From Micromonospora avicenniae (GTDB taxonomy: Bacteria > Actinomycetota > Actinomycetes > Mycobacteriales > Micromonosporaceae), in NCBI RefSeq assembly GCF_900156065.1, contig NZ_FTNF01000002.1:186001-250000 (forward strand): 64,000 nucleotides of DNA. Direction: 5' to 3'. This document shows, piece by piece, positions 7,772 through 17,515 of the stretch. How positions within the stretch are numbered: the stretch's first letter is position 1; each line of letters starts with the position of its first letter. The notes beneath the pieces were generated by a model, which was not told where the DNA came from, did no database searches, and was given only the letters and a program-made list of their open reading frames with translations. The position numbers and the translations under genes are program-made.

Positions 7772-8632
7772 TCAGTCGCCGACGCTGCGGGCCAAAACGG
7801 TCACCGTCTCCTCCGCCGGGAGCGCCGCGTTCAGCAGCGCCTCGGTGATCCGCTCGTACCGATCGACGTCGGCCGCCGTGGCGAGCCGCACGTCGGTGGT
7901 CAACGTCTCCAGCATCACGGTGCGCGGATCCGCCGGGTCGGGGAAGGCATAGCAGGAGTACGGCGTGAGCGGGTGCAGGCCGCCCAGCGCAGCCGCGCCC
8001 CGGGGCAGCAGCCGCAGGGTGACGTTCGGCAGAGCGGTCAACGCGACCAGGTGACGCGCCTGCTCCCGCCAGACCTCGACCGGTATCTCCTCCGGGTCGC
8101 AGGCGGCCTCGGCCAGCAACGCCGTGTACCGGGGCGGGTCCGCCCGGCGCAACACCTCCTGCCGCACCGCCCGGGCACGCACCTCGGCGTCCACATCGTG
8201 CTCCGGATCGAGCGCGACGGCTGGGGCGAGCCTCAGCCGGGCGTACGCCGGGGTCTGCAGCAGCCCCGGCACGACGGCCGGCTGGTACTCGACTATGCGC
8301 GCCGCCCCCGCCTCCAGTTCGGCGTACGTGCGCTGACGCTCCCCCATCTCGCCCAAGGCCTTCCACCAGCCCCGGCTGGTGGCCGCGTCGCGGGCGATGA
8401 CGATGAGCTGGTCCCGCAGCGGCACCGGCACCTGGTAGACGTCCAGCAGGTCGAGCACGTCGGCCAGGTCGGGACGGCTCTGGCCCAGCTCGATGCGGGA
8501 CAGTTTCGACGTCGAGGCCCACCCCAGCCGGTCACAGACCTGCTCCAGGGTCAGCGCCTCGCGCCGGCGCAGTTGGCGCAGCTCGGCACCGAGCCGCACA
8601 CGGCGAATGACAGGACTCGTTGGCAGCGGCAT
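7772..8632 (-). CDS. XRE-type regulator with DUF5753 (Scr1 family)
   Basis: 286 residues: an N-terminal XRE helix-turn-helix (about residues 12-68, RLGAELRQLRRREALTLEQV) and a DUF5753 domain (IVEYQPAVVPGLLQTPAYAR onward). These regulators are very numerous in Streptomyces and Micromonospora and usually sit next to a small DUF397 gene; none is visible here. ATG 8632 is chosen over the longer open frame because GGGGAGG lies 6 nt before it and a promoter lies just upstream. Confidence 0.9.
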   Translation of the reverse strand: MPLPTSPVIRRVRLGAELRQLRRREALTLEQVCDRLGWASTSKLSRIELGQSRPDLADVLDLLDVYQVPVPLRDQLIVIARDAATSRGWWKALGEMGERQRTYAELEAGAARIVEYQPAVVPGLLQTPAYARLRLAPAVALDPEHDVDAEVRARAVRQEVLRRADPPRYTALLAEAACDPEEIPVEVWREQARHLVALTALPNVTLRLLPRGAAALGGLHPLTPYSCYAFPDPADPRTVMLETLTTDVRLATAADVDRYERITEALLNAALPAEETVTVLARSVGD

Positions 8633-8653
8633 TCCCGGCCTCCCCACCGAGGG

Positions 8654-8682
8654 AGAGTACGCAGCACAGTCACGCAGCGCAA
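8654..8682 (-). promoter_or_regulatory. Promoter of the XRE/DUF5753 gene
   Basis: On the minus strand: -35 TTGCGC (8682-8677), a 17-nt spacer and -10 TACTCT (8659-8654). It sits 21 nt before the ATG at 8632, leaving room for the SD sequence. Confidence 0.5.
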
Positions 8683-8818
8683 TACCTTGCTCGCACAACG
8701 CAACCGCCGTCGGCTTGATCACCGGGAGGGGCCGCGGGTGGCCGGCGAGCCAAGCCCCACCGCGTGTGACGGGCCGGCGCCGCGCGACGGCGGCACCCAC
8801 CAGGTCGACCTGCCGCCT

Positions 8819-9187
8819 TCAGGGCCGGTAGGTGCCGAAGCTCCACACGTTGCCGGCGAGATCACGGGCCGCGTAGTCCCGTGAGCCGTATTCGGTGTCG
8901 AACGGCGCACGGATGATCTCGGCGCCGGCGGTCCGGGCCCGCGTGTAGTGGGCGTCGACATCGTCGATCGCGACGTACACCGCCGCGTCGTCCTCGGCCG
9001 GCCGCGGCCGGGGCTCAGCGCGTCCGCCGAGCATGATCATGCCGGTGTCCAGGATGAGTTCGGCATGGGCCACGCTGCCGTCCGGGGCCTCATGCACGGC
9101 GTGCACCGCGAAGCCGAAGGCGGCGCAGAGCCAGTCGATGGCGGCGCGGGGGTCCGGGTAACGAAAGACGGGATAGACGGTACGCAT
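8819..9187 (-). CDS. VOC/glyoxalase-bleomycin resistance family protein
   Basis: 122 residues, one VOC domain: VYPVFRYPDPRAAIDWL at the N-terminus, HAELILDTGMIMLGG in the middle and YAARDLAGNVWSFGTY at the end, the typical metal-site region with a C-terminal acidic or aromatic ligand. It belongs to the group that contains PhnB-like and fosfomycin/bleomycin-binding homologues; no substrate can be assigned. The start is ATG 9187, at the domain edge; the longer frame upstream is Arg-rich noise. It lies 58 bp after an araC-type gene on the same strand and may be its target. Confidence 0.85.
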   Translation of the reverse strand: MRTVYPVFRYPDPRAAIDWLCAAFGFAVHAVHEAPDGSVAHAELILDTGMIMLGGRAEPRPRPAEDDAAVYVAIDDVDAHYTRARTAGAEIIRAPFDTEYGSRDYAARDLAGNVWSFGTYRP

Positions 9188-9245
9188 GGCTCCGAGTCTG
9201 CCGCCGGATCGGCCACGGCGATTGGACGAATGTGACCTCGGCCGG

Positions 9246-10094
9246 TCACCTCGGACGACTGCCCGCCGACAGCGCCGCAGGCGTGTCACCCGCGAACTCC
9301 CGGAAGTCGCGAATCAGATGTGACTGGTCGTAGTAGCCGAACCGGGCGGCCACGTCGGCCCCACCGCCGACCGGCCCGAGGTCGGGCGCTGGCGACACCG
9401 GCAGCAGCGGGCCGGTCAACGCCGCGTACGCCCGCTGGAAGCGCAGCAACCGTGCCGTGGTCTTCGGCGACAGCCCGACCTCGTGCCGGAACCGGGCGGC
9501 CAGGTGCCGCCGGCTCCACCCCACGTCGTCGGCGAGCAGTCCGATCCCGACCCGGCCGCCGCTCGCGTCCAGCCGCCGCCAGGCCCAAGCGACTCGTGGA
9601 TCCGCCGGCGCCGAGGCGGCCAGTCGGGCGGTGAACACCTCGTCCAGCAGCGCGAACCGTTGCGACCAGGCCGGCGTCTCCGCGAGCCGCTGCCGGAGCC
9701 GGTCGAGCCAGCCGCCGGGCAGCACGGCCACGTCCGCCGCCCGGTTCGCCAGCTCCACCAGGGGCAGGCCGAGGAGCCGGCGGGCGGTCAACGGGGCCAG
9801 CAGCACCTGCACCCCCTCCCCCACACCGACCGTCTCGGTCCGGCACCACCGGTCGAACGTGCCGGCCACGAAGGAGTTCACCCCGTACGCGCTGCGCTGC
9901 CTGCTACGCGGATCGATCACGTCGAGCGGGGCGCCCCAGCCGAGGATGAGCACCACGAACGCGCCGGCCGCCTCGCGGCGCACCAGCGGCAGGTCCGCGC
10001 GCTCCCGATAGCCGACGTACCGCTCGACGTACGGGCGCAGCGCGACCGAGGGCAGCCCGAGGACTATCCCGCCGGCCGGCCCGCCCGTCGTCAT
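9246..10094 (-). CDS. AraC family transcriptional regulator
   Basis: 282 residues. The C-terminal ~100 residues form the two-helix-turn-helix AraC DNA-binding domain (IGLLADDVGWSRRHLAARFRHEVGLSPK, then VAARFGYYDQSHLIRDFREFAGDTP). The N-terminal part would be a ligand or dimer domain but resembles nothing I can name. The gene starts 16 bp after the uvrB stop and the VOC gene follows it, so all three may be on one transcript. Confidence 0.9.
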   Translation of the reverse strand: MTTGGPAGGIVLGLPSVALRPYVERYVGYRERADLPLVRREAAGAFVVLILGWGAPLDVIDPRSRQRSAYGVNSFVAGTFDRWCRTETVGVGEGVQVLLAPLTARRLLGLPLVELANRAADVAVLPGGWLDRLRQRLAETPAWSQRFALLDEVFTARLAASAPADPRVAWAWRRLDASGGRVGIGLLADDVGWSRRHLAARFRHEVGLSPKTTARLLRFQRAYAALTGPLLPVSPAPDLGPVGGGADVAARFGYYDQSHLIRDFREFAGDTPAALSAGSRPR

Positions 10095-10110
10095 CGGCGG
10101 GGAGCCGCGC

Positions 10111-12219
10111 TCACTTCACGCCCGCGGCGTCCATGCCCCGCAGCTCCTTCTTCAGGTCGGCGATCTCGTCGCGGATCCGGGCGGCCAACTCGAACTGCAG
10201 CTCCCGGGCGGCGCCGAGCATCTGGTCGTTGAGCTCCTGGATGAGCTGCGCCAGGTCGGCCCGGGCCATCCCCTCCCGAGACGGGGTGGAGGTGGCCGCC
10301 CGGCCACGGCTGCGGGTCTCCTTGACCGGCGCCTTGCCTCGGGACAGCTGCCGCACCGCACCGCCCACGGTGTTCTGCGCGGTGTCCTCGGCCTCGCGGT
10401 AGATGTCGTCGAGGATGTCGTGGATCTTCTTACGCAGCGGCTCGGGGCTGATGCCGTGCGCCTCGTTGTGTGCGATCTGCTTGGCCCGCCGCCGGTTGGT
10501 CTCCTCGATCGCGTCCGCCATCGACGGGGTGATCTTGTCGGCGTACATGTGGACCTGGCCGGACACGTTTCGGGCCGCCCGGCCGATGGTCTGGATCAGC
10601 GATCGGCCGCTGCGCAGGAAGCCCTCCTTGTCGGCGTCGAGGATCGCCACCAGCGACACCTCGGGCAGGTCGAGGCCCTCCCGCAGCAGGTTGATGCCGA
10701 CCAGCACGTCGTAGTCGCCCTTACGCAGCTCGCGCAGCAGCTCCACCCGGCGCAGCGTGTCGACCTCGGAGTGCAGGTAGCGCACCCGGATGCCGTTCTC
10801 CAGCAGATAGTCGGACAGGTCCTCGGCCATCTTCTTGGTGAGTGTGGTGACCAGCACCCGCTCGTCCCGCTCGGTGCGCAGCTTGATCTCGTGCATGAGG
10901 TCGTCGATCTGCCCCTTCGTGGGCTTCACGATGACCTCCGGATCGATCAGGCCGGTCGGGCGGATCACCTGCTCGACGAACTCGCCCTGTGCCTGCTCCA
11001 GCTCCCACGGGCCGGGGGTGGCGGAGAGGAAGACCATCTGGCCGACCCGCTCCAGGAACTCGTCGAAACGCAGCGGCCGGTTGTCGGCGGCGCTGGGCAG
11101 CCGGAAGCCGTGGTCGATGAGCATCCGCTTGCGGGAGGCGTCGCCCTCGTACATGCCGCCGATCTGCGGGATCGTCACGTGCGACTCGTCGATGACCGTC
11201 AGGAAGTCGTCGGGGAAGTAGTCGAGGAGGCAGTGCGGCGGGCTGCCCGGGAGCCGGCCGTCGATGTGCATCGAGTAGTTCTCGATGCCTGAGCAGAAGC
11301 CCACCTGGCGCATCATCTCGATGTCGTACGTGGTGCGCATCCGCAGCCGCTGGGCCTCCAGCAGCTTGCCCTGCCGCTCCAGCTCTGCCAGCCGCTCGGC
11401 CAACTCGGTCTCGATGTCACGGATCGCCCGCTCCATCCGCTCCGGACCGGCCGCGTAGTGGGTGGCCGGGAAGATCATCAGATGGTCGACCTCGCGGACC
11501 ACGTCGCCGGTGAGCGGGTTGAGGTAGTAGAGCTTCTCCACCTCGTCACCGAAGAGCTCGATCCGGACGGCCAGCTCCTCGTACGCCGGAATGATCTCCA
11601 GCGTGTCGCCCCGGACCCGGAAGGTGCCCCGGTTGAAGGCCATGTCGTTGCGGGTGTACTGGATGTCGACCAGGCGGCGCAGCAGCTGGTCGCGGTCGAG
11701 TTCCTGGCCGACGGCCATCCGGACCGCGCGGTCGAGGTACTCCTCCGGGGTGCCCAGGCCGTAGATCGCCGAGACGGTGGCCACCACGACCACGTCGCGG
11801 CGGGTGAGCAGCGACATGGTCGCCGAGTGCCGCAGCCGCTCGACCTCCTCGTTGATCGAGGAGTCCTTCTCGATGTAGGTGTCGGTCTGCGGGATGTAGG
11901 CCTCGGGCTGGTAGTAGTCGTAGTAGGAGACGAAGTATTCGACGGCGTTGTTCGGCAGCAGCTCGCTGAACTCCTTTGCCAGCTGCGCGCAGAGCGTCTT
12001 GTTGGGCGCGAGCACCAGCGTCGGCCGCTGCAACCGCTCGATGAGCCACGCGGTGGTGGCGCTCTTGCCGGTGCCGGTCGCGCCGAGCAGCACCGTGTTG
12101 CGGTCGCCACGGCGGACCCGCCGCTCCAGGTCGTCGATGGCCGCCGGCTGGTCACCGGCGGGCTGAAATTCACTGACGACCTGGAAACGGCCGTCAAGCC
12201 GGGGAATGTCGAGCGCCAT
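10111..12219 (-). CDS. uvrB: Excinuclease ABC subunit B
   Basis: 702 residues, standard UvrB length. Visible parts: Walker [12 protein letters not shown] near the N-terminus, the beta-hairpin region that locks damaged DNA ([21 protein letters not shown]), helicase motifs V/VI ([16 protein letters not shown] and QTIGRAARN), and the C-terminal UVR domain that contacts UvrC. It verifies damage in nucleotide excision repair with UvrA and UvrC. ATG 12219 (MALDIPRL) is preferred to the longer frame: a TACCGT -10-like box (12232-12227) lies 7 nt upstream, as for leaderless genes, and homologues start here. Confidence 0.97.
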   Translation of the reverse strand: MALDIPRLDGRFQVVSEFQPAGDQPAAIDDLERRVRRGDRNTVLLGATGTGKSATTAWLIERLQRPTLVLAPNKTLCAQLAKEFSELLPNNAVEYFVSYYDYYQPEAYIPQTDTYIEKDSSINEEVERLRHSATMSLLTRRDVVVVATVSAIYGLGTPEEYLDRAVRMAVGQELDRDQLLRRLVDIQYTRNDMAFNRGTFRVRGDTLEIIPAYEELAVRIELFGDEVEKLYYLNPLTGDVVREVDHLMIFPATHYAAGPERMERAIRDIETELAERLAELERQGKLLEAQRLRMRTTYDIEMMRQVGFCSGIENYSMHIDGRLPGSPPHCLLDYFPDDFLTVIDESHVTIPQIGGMYEGDASRKRMLIDHGFRLPSAADNRPLRFDEFLERVGQMVFLSATPGPWELEQAQGEFVEQVIRPTGLIDPEVIVKPTKGQIDDLMHEIKLRTERDERVLVTTLTKKMAEDLSDYLLENGIRVRYLHSEVDTLRRVELLRELRKGDYDVLVGINLLREGLDLPEVSLVAILDADKEGFLRSGRSLIQTIGRAARNVSGQVHMYADKITPSMADAIEETNRRRAKQIAHNEAHGISPEPLRKKIHDILDDIYREAEDTAQNTVGGAVRQLSRGKAPVKETRSRGRAATSTPSREGMARADLAQLIQELNDQMLGAARELQFELAARIRDEIADLKKELRGMDAAGVK

Positions 12220-12561
12220 GACCTCAACGGTACGCCGCCGGTCCGACAGGTTCGGCCGACCAGGAGGCGGGTGACCAGCTTCGATATTCCCATTGTGTGC
12301 CACATGCCACCGGACTACCCTCTGCGTGTAGGCCGCTCGCGGCGGCCGACCGGGCCGGCGGCCCGGCCGACATCACGGCCGGCGGTCGCCCCCGGCACGG
12401 TGGTCGCAGCACCCGGTTGCCCGGCGTGCGCACCCGACGTGGTCGCGCCAGAGGCGCACCGGCCGCCGCGAGCGCCCTGCTCGTCACTCCATGCACCTCC
12501 GGCCGTTCAACAACGCGTGGAAACATCCCGAGCCCGGGCCTCCCGTCCGGATCCCGCGGAC
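12220..12561. other. Divergent intergenic region between uvrB and the duplicated-domain gene
   Basis: 342 bp without a gene. It holds the uvrB -10-like box and presumably the start signals for the gene at 12562, which I could not define. A GGTTCGGCCGACC stretch near 12249 is only partly palindromic and does not match the actinobacterial SOS box well. Confidence 0.5.
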
Positions 12562-14034
12562 ATGCCCCCGACCGCCCGCAGCGGCCCGAGTCGCGCCCTG
12601 CCCGCTGTCGCGGTGCCGCCCCCCGGCCCCGCGAACGCCGGCCCCGACGACACCGGGCTCTTGCCGAAGGTCACCGCCCGGCGGCGGCGTCACCTGCTGG
12701 CGGTGCTCGGCCTGGTCGCGGTCCTGTCCGCCGCGGGACTGGTGCTCGGGCTGCTCAGCTGGGCGCCCGAACCGTCGGCGCCGCCCCGGGCGCTGGCCCC
12801 CGTCGAGGCCGAGCGGCTGGCGGCGGTGCGGGTGACCAACTACCGCGACCTGCGCGCCGGGGTGCACGTGACCATCGGCGCCGAGAACTCCCGCACCGAA
12901 CTGGTGGGCTGGGTGGACTGGTCCCGCCCGCTGCTCTATCTGGACGTCGGCGGTCCCGGCGCCGGCGCCGAACGCGGTCTGCTCCAGGCCACGCCCACGG
13001 TGCTGATGATCCGGCCCGACCCGTCGGCCGTGCCCACCGCCGCGCCGCCTCCGCTGGTGCCTCCCGCGGACCGTTGGCGACTGCACGAGCTGCCCGCCGG
13101 GCACGCCCTGGCGCCCGTACTCAAGCTGCTCTTCGACCTCGCCGCCGATCGCCCGGACCCGGCCCCGCCGGCCGGTGCCCGCTGGGTGGCCCGCGAGACC
13201 CTCGCCGCCGGGCCGGTCGACGTCCTGCAGGCTCCCCTGCCGGGGTCGGCGACCATCGAGCCCGACCCGGACGACCGGCCACGGTACTGGGTCGACGACG
13301 ACGCCCGGCTGCACCGGTTGGCCGTCCGGCTTCCCGGATCGGGAGCGGTGAACGTGGACCTCAAGCGGACGGACCGACCGACCCTGCGGCCCGTCGACGC
13401 CCTGGGCGGCCGGCCGGGATTGCCCCGGGCGTTGACCGCCGCCGAGCAAACCCGGTTGGAGCGTCTCCCCGAGCGGCTGCGCGCCCGTCAGGGGGCGACG
13501 GTGACCCTCACCGCTCCCGTGGGGCGTGCGACGAACCTGCGTGGTGCGGGCTGGCTCAGCTGGACCCGCCGTACCGGCTACCTGGCGGTGACCGACCTCG
13601 GCGTACCGGAACGCCGGACGCTGCGGTGGCGGGACGCGGCCGGCGTGTCCCGCGCGCAGGTCCCGGCAGCGGGCGATCCGGAGAAACCCGAGAAGCCACC
13701 GCTGCCGCCGCCGGCCGACGTCACGTGGAAGTCCGAACGGGCCGGCGCGGACGACGTCGGCGTGCTGGTGGACGCGGCGCTCACCGCCGGTCGCACAGCA
13801 CCCCGTGGCACGGCCGTCCGGCTGCGGGAGGACACCCTGGCCGACCATCCGGTCGATGTCGTGGAGCTGCGCGACGGCCGGAACCTGCTGCGCTACTGGA
13901 TCGACCGTGACGGTCTGCTCCGCCGGGTGGAGGTACGCACCGGTACGGCCACCTGGGCGCAGCTCGACCTTCAGCCCGGCCGGGTGCCCACGCTGCCCGC
14001 CCCGAAGCGGCCGGCCGCCCGCTCGTCGCGTTGA
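12562..14034 (+). CDS. Membrane-anchored protein with two copies of an unknown extracellular domain
   Basis: I do not recognise a family. The 490 residues comprise a Pro-rich N-terminus, one transmembrane segment (about 44-66, after RRRR) and an outside part made of two related halves, about 84-268 and 295-470. Shared landmarks are GWVDWSRPLLYLDVG versus GWLSWTRRTGYLAVTDLG, and RETLAAGPVDVLQAP with PRYWVDDDARLHRLAVRL versus REDTLADHPVDVVEL with LRYWIDRDGLLRRVEVRT. The repeated beta-rich pattern is reminiscent of LolA/LppX-like lipoprotein carrier folds, but that is a guess. The start is uncertain: ATG 12562, or GTG 12517 which adds 15 residues. Confidence 0.75.
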   Translation: MPPTARSGPSRALPAVAVPPPGPANAGPDDTGLLPKVTARRRRHLLAVLGLVAVLSAAGLVLGLLSWAPEPSAPPRALAPVEAERLAAVRVTNYRDLRAGVHVTIGAENSRTELVGWVDWSRPLLYLDVGGPGAGAERGLLQATPTVLMIRPDPSAVPTAAPPPLVPPADRWRLHELPAGHALAPVLKLLFDLAADRPDPAPPAGARWVARETLAAGPVDVLQAPLPGSATIEPDPDDRPRYWVDDDARLHRLAVRLPGSGAVNVDLKRTDRPTLRPVDALGGRPGLPRALTAAEQTRLERLPERLRARQGATVTLTAPVGRATNLRGAGWLSWTRRTGYLAVTDLGVPERRTLRWRDAAGVSRAQVPAAGDPEKPEKPPLPPPADVTWKSERAGADDVGVLVDAALTAGRTAPRGTAVRLREDTLADHPVDVVELRDGRNLLRYWIDRDGLLRRVEVRTGTATWAQLDLQPGRVPTLPAPKRPAARSSR

Positions 14035-14053
14035 GGCTCGGCGGCCGGTACGG

Positions 14054-15235
14054 TCAGGGCCGCCAGCCGGTCTGGGCGGCCCACTCCTCGGCGCGCAGGT
14101 ACTCCTCGTCGAACCACGGGTCCCTGATGGTCGGGAAGTCGGCACCGTCCGGGGCCGAGGCCGCCAACTCCTGCTTGAACAGCAGATACGCGGCCCGCTG
14201 CCCCGGATCGGCGCGCAGGTGGTCACGCATCAGCAGCGCGTACCGCCAGCCGGGTGAATCGGCCACGCGAACGTGCAGGTTCACCGCACGGCCCGGGTCC
14301 GCGCTGCCGTGCAACCGTTTCTCCCACCGGCCGCTGCCGGCCGGGCGGGGGTCGTCCCACCACTCGCCCGGCATCCGGGGGAACCCGGCATCAGCCAGCC
14401 GATGCGCGATCGTGCCGTCCGCCTCGGCCAGGGACGGCACGGTGAGCTGGACGTCGATGACGTCCCTCCCCGCGAGACCGGGAACCGCCGTGGGTCCGAT
14501 GTGATCGATCCGCAGGTCGGTCGGACCGAGCGCGTGGCGGATCCGGGCGGCCAGGCGCGCGTACTGCTGCGGCCACGTCGGGTCGTACTCGGCCAGCTGC
14601 ACCTGCCGCGGCCGGGCCACCCGCCGCTCCCGCACGTTGCGTTCATAGGGCAGCAACCGGTCGTGCCAGAGCGCGTCGACCGCCGTGTACAGCTCGGCCA
14701 GGCTGCCGTCGTTGCTGAGCAACGCGTCGGCCGCCGCGCGCCGGCGGGCGTCGTCGGCCTGCGCGGCAACCCGCCGCTCGGCCTCCGCGCGATCCATCCC
14801 CCGGTCACGGGCCAGCCGTTCCAACCGGATGGGCACGGCCGTCTCCACCACGATCACCAGGTGGTACGTGGGCACGAGCCCCACCTCGACCAGGAGCGGC
14901 ACGTCGTTGACCACTACCGCGTCGGGTGCCGCCGCGGCGGCGAGCTCGGCGGTCCGGGCGCGTACCCGGGGATGCGTGATCGCCTCCAACCGGCGGCGGG
15001 CGGCTTCGTCGGCGAAGACGACGGCGCCCAGCGCGGCCCGGTCGAGGCTGCCGTCAGCGGCCAGTACCCGCGGTGAGAAGGCCTCGACGATCTCCGCGAG
15101 CCCCGGGGTGCCCGGGGCGACCACCTCCCGCGCGATACGGTCGGCGTCGATCAACACCGCGCCCCGCTCCGCGAGACGCGCCGACACGGCGCTCTTACCC
15201 GATCCGATTCCCCCGGTCAGCCCTGCCATCAGCAC
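14054..15235 (-). CDS. coaE: Dephospho-CoA kinase fused to a GrpB/UPF0157 domain
   Basis: 393 residues. Residues 1 to about 200 are dephospho-CoA kinase, the last step of CoA synthesis: P-loop GLTGGIGSGKS, then DADRIAREVVAPG and the lid region. From about 210 a GrpB/UPF0157 nucleotidyltransferase-fold domain follows (YDPTWPQQYARLAARIRHALG, IDHIGPTAVPGLAGRDVIDVQL). The same fusion is known in M. tuberculosis CoaE, where the extra domain affects solubility and folding. The start is GTG 15235 (MLMAGLTGG); ATG 15229, two codons later, is equally possible. Confidence 0.95.
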   Translation of the reverse strand: MLMAGLTGGIGSGKSAVSARLAERGAVLIDADRIAREVVAPGTPGLAEIVEAFSPRVLAADGSLDRAALGAVVFADEAARRRLEAITHPRVRARTAELAAAAAPDAVVVNDVPLLVEVGLVPTYHLVIVVETAVPIRLERLARDRGMDRAEAERRVAAQADDARRRAAADALLSNDGSLAELYTAVDALWHDRLLPYERNVRERRVARPRQVQLAEYDPTWPQQYARLAARIRHALGPTDLRIDHIGPTAVPGLAGRDVIDVQLTVPSLAEADGTIAHRLADAGFPRMPGEWWDDPRPAGSGRWEKRLHGSADPGRAVNLHVRVADSPGWRYALLMRDHLRADPGQRAAYLLFKQELAASAPDGADFPTIRDPWFDEEYLRAEEWAAQTGWRP

Positions 15236-15594
15236 GGTCCCCAGTCAACCCGATCACGTCCGCCGTACCAAACGGGCCCCGCCACCGGGCAGGCGATCGG
15301 GCGCATGGTGGGGATGATCCACTCGCGGTCATGGAGGCCGGGGTGTCCGGCTGTGACGGATACCCCGACTTCAGGGATGTCGAGTCGATCAAACCGGCGA
15401 GTCCCGGTCGTTCCGCGCTCGCCAGCGGACCGCGGGCAGGGCGAGTGACCGGGAGTACGGGCGCGCGGCACAAGCGCGGACACGGCGCGGACGCGGAGAC
15501 GGCGAAGGCCCCGCCTCCGACGATCCGGAGATCGTCGAGGGCGGGGCCCGTGGTCGTCGGCGTCAGCGGCGCCGAGTCGAACCTGCCGTGCGGG
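15236..15594. other. Intergenic region between rpsA and coaE with two hairpins
   Basis: 359 bp without a gene. It holds the rpsA terminator (15507-15548) and a second hairpin, CGGGGTGTCCG (15339-15349) with CGGATACCCCG (15357-15367): 11 bp with one G-T pair. The sequence after it, ACTTCAGGGATGTCGAGTCG, has the look of a dispersed intergenic repeat, but one window cannot show that. Confidence 0.5.
15507..15548 (-). terminator. rpsA terminator
   Basis: Arms 15507-15525 and 15530-15548 form a 19-bp stem with one mismatch and a CGGA loop, 47 nt after the rpsA stop. No U tract is visible. Confidence 0.75.
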
Positions 15595-17076
15595 TCACTT
15601 GCCGCCGGCGAGCTTCTCCCGCAGGGCAGCGAGAGCCTCGTCGGTGGCCAGGGTGCCGGCCGGCTCCTCCTGGCGGCTCGGGGCCGCGCTGGTGGAGGTG
15701 GCGCCGGTGACCGCCGGAGCCGGGTTGGCAGCGGCCTCGGCCTCGGCGGCGCGGGAGTTCTGCACCTGCTTCTGGTGCGCCTCCCAGCGCTGGCGAGCCT
15801 CGGCGTACTGGTTCTCCCAGGTCTCGCGCTGCTTGTCGTACCCCTCGAGCCACTCGCCCGTCTCCGGGTCGAAGCCCTCCGGGTAGATGTAGTTGCCCTC
15901 GGCGTCGTAGGTCGCGGCCATGCCGTAGAGGGTCGGGTCGAAGTGCTCCTCGCCCTCGACGAAGCCCTCGTTGGCCTGCTTGAGCGACAGCGAGATCCGG
16001 CGGCGCTCCAGGTCGATGTCGATGACCTTGACCATGACCTCGGAGCCGACCTGGACGACCTGCTCCGGGATCTCCACGTGGCGCTCGGCCAGCTCGGAGA
16101 TGTGGACCAGGCCCTCGATGCCGTCGTCGACGCGGACGAACGCACCGAACGGCACCAGCTTGGTGACCTTACCCGGCACGATCTGCTGGATCGCGTGGGT
16201 ACGGGCGAACTGACGCCACGGGTCCTCCTGGGTCGCCTTCAGCGACAGCGAGACCCGCTCGCGGTCCAGGTCGACGTCCAGGACCTCGACCTCGACCTCC
16301 TGGCCCACCTCGACGACCTCGGACGGGTGGTCGATGTGCTTCCAGGAGAGCTCGGAGACGTGCACCAGACCGTCCACGCCGCCGAGGTCGACGAACGCGC
16401 CGAAGTTGACGATCGAGGACACGAGGCCCTTGCGGACCTGGCCCTTCTGAAGCTTGTTGAGGAACTCGGTGCGCACCTCGGACTGGGTCTGCTCGAGCCA
16501 GGCCCGGCGGGACAGAACCACGTTGTTGCGGTTCTTGTCCAGCTCGATGATCTTGGCCTCGAGCTCGCGGCCGACGTAAGGCTGCAGGTCACGCACCCGC
16601 CGCATCTCGACCAGGGAGGCGGGGAGGAAGCCGCGCAGGCCGATGTCGAGGATGAGGCCACCCTTGACCACCTCGATGACCGAACCGCGAACGACGCCGT
16701 CCTCGTCCTTGATCTTCTCGATCGTGCCCCAGGCCCGCTCGTACTGCGCCCGCTTCTTCGAGAGGATCAGGCGACCCTCCTTGTCCTCCTTCTGAAGGAC
16801 GAGGGCCTCGATGTGGTCACCGACCGACACGACCTCGGCCGGGTCCACGTCGTGCTTGATCGACAGCTCCCGAGAGGGGATGACACCCTCGGTCTTGTAG
16901 CCGATGTCGAGCAGGACCTCGTCCCGATCGACCTTGACGACGGTGCCTTCGACAATGTCGCCGTCGTTGAAGTACTTGATGGTCTCGTCGATCGCGGCGA
17001 GGAAAGCCTCCTCAGAGCCGAGGTCGTCGACGGTGACCTTGGTGGCGCTCGAGGGAGCCTCGATGCTGCTCGTCAT
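15595..17076 (-). CDS. rpsA: 30S ribosomal protein S1
   Basis: 493 residues with four S1 RNA-binding domains (starting near residues 33, 120, 205 and 290; for example GTVVKVDRDEVLLDIGYKTEG and GLVSSIVNFGAFVDLGGVDGLVH) and a charged, low-complexity C-terminal tail, the actinobacterial form (four domains rather than the six of E. coli). S1 helps recruit mRNA to the ribosome and affects trans-translation. The start is ATG 17076 (MTSSIEAP); the upstream open frame is not protein-like. A GGAG lies 12 nt before it. Confidence 0.97.
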   Translation of the reverse strand: MTSSIEAPSSATKVTVDDLGSEEAFLAAIDETIKYFNDGDIVEGTVVKVDRDEVLLDIGYKTEGVIPSRELSIKHDVDPAEVVSVGDHIEALVLQKEDKEGRLILSKKRAQYERAWGTIEKIKDEDGVVRGSVIEVVKGGLILDIGLRGFLPASLVEMRRVRDLQPYVGRELEAKIIELDKNRNNVVLSRRAWLEQTQSEVRTEFLNKLQKGQVRKGLVSSIVNFGAFVDLGGVDGLVHVSELSWKHIDHPSEVVEVGQEVEVEVLDVDLDRERVSLSLKATQEDPWRQFARTHAIQQIVPGKVTKLVPFGAFVRVDDGIEGLVHISELAERHVEIPEQVVQVGSEVMVKVIDIDLERRRISLSLKQANEGFVEGEEHFDPTLYGMAATYDAEGNYIYPEGFDPETGEWLEGYDKQRETWENQYAEARQRWEAHQKQVQNSRAAEAEAAANPAPAVTGATSTSAAPSRQEEPAGTLATDEALAALREKLAGGK

Positions 17077-17515
17077 GTGGGCGGTTGCTCCGGTCGGATG
17101 GGATGTCACAGCAGGCTGGTGTCGCGGTGACCCGGTCGCGCCAGCGGACCCGTCGCTTGGCACACCGATCGGTTGCCAGATGCGATGATGTGGCGCCGTC
17201 GGTGGCCTCGTCGACCGCGCACCTGCTCCCTGCCGAGGTGCACGATCCGCGAGCGCATCGTCAAGCCTACCCTGCGCATTACCACAGCGTGCAAGCCCTC
17301 CCGCCCGGCTCATCGCCTCGTGAGCTGCGAAAGCCGAGAAATCGGCCCGAATCCGTCGCGGTTGTCTCCTGCGTCACAGCCGTCACGGCGGTACCGCAGC
17401 CCGGGCCGGCACCCGTGTCCGCCGGTCGTCCACCGCCACCCCGGCTCGGGTCGGCCCGGCACGGGGCCGGGCACCCACCCGGCCGCCCGGCGAGGCGAGG
17501 CCCTAGCGTGAGCGG
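17077..17515. other. Divergent region upstream of rpsA and the methyltransferase gene
   Basis: 439 bp without a gene. For rpsA (minus strand) a weak promoter can be seen: TTGCAC (17294-17289), a 19-nt spacer and TAGGCT (17269-17264), which would give an rpsA leader of about 180 nt. For the plus strand a TAGCGT (17504-17509) lies 6 nt before the methyltransferase ATG. I see no RNA gene or leader peptide. Confidence 0.35.

Noticed and set aside
12245..12262. SOS-box-like GGTTCGGCCGACC near uvrB
   Set aside because: Only partly palindromic and unlike the TCGAAC-N4-GTTCGA consensus used by actinobacterial LexA.
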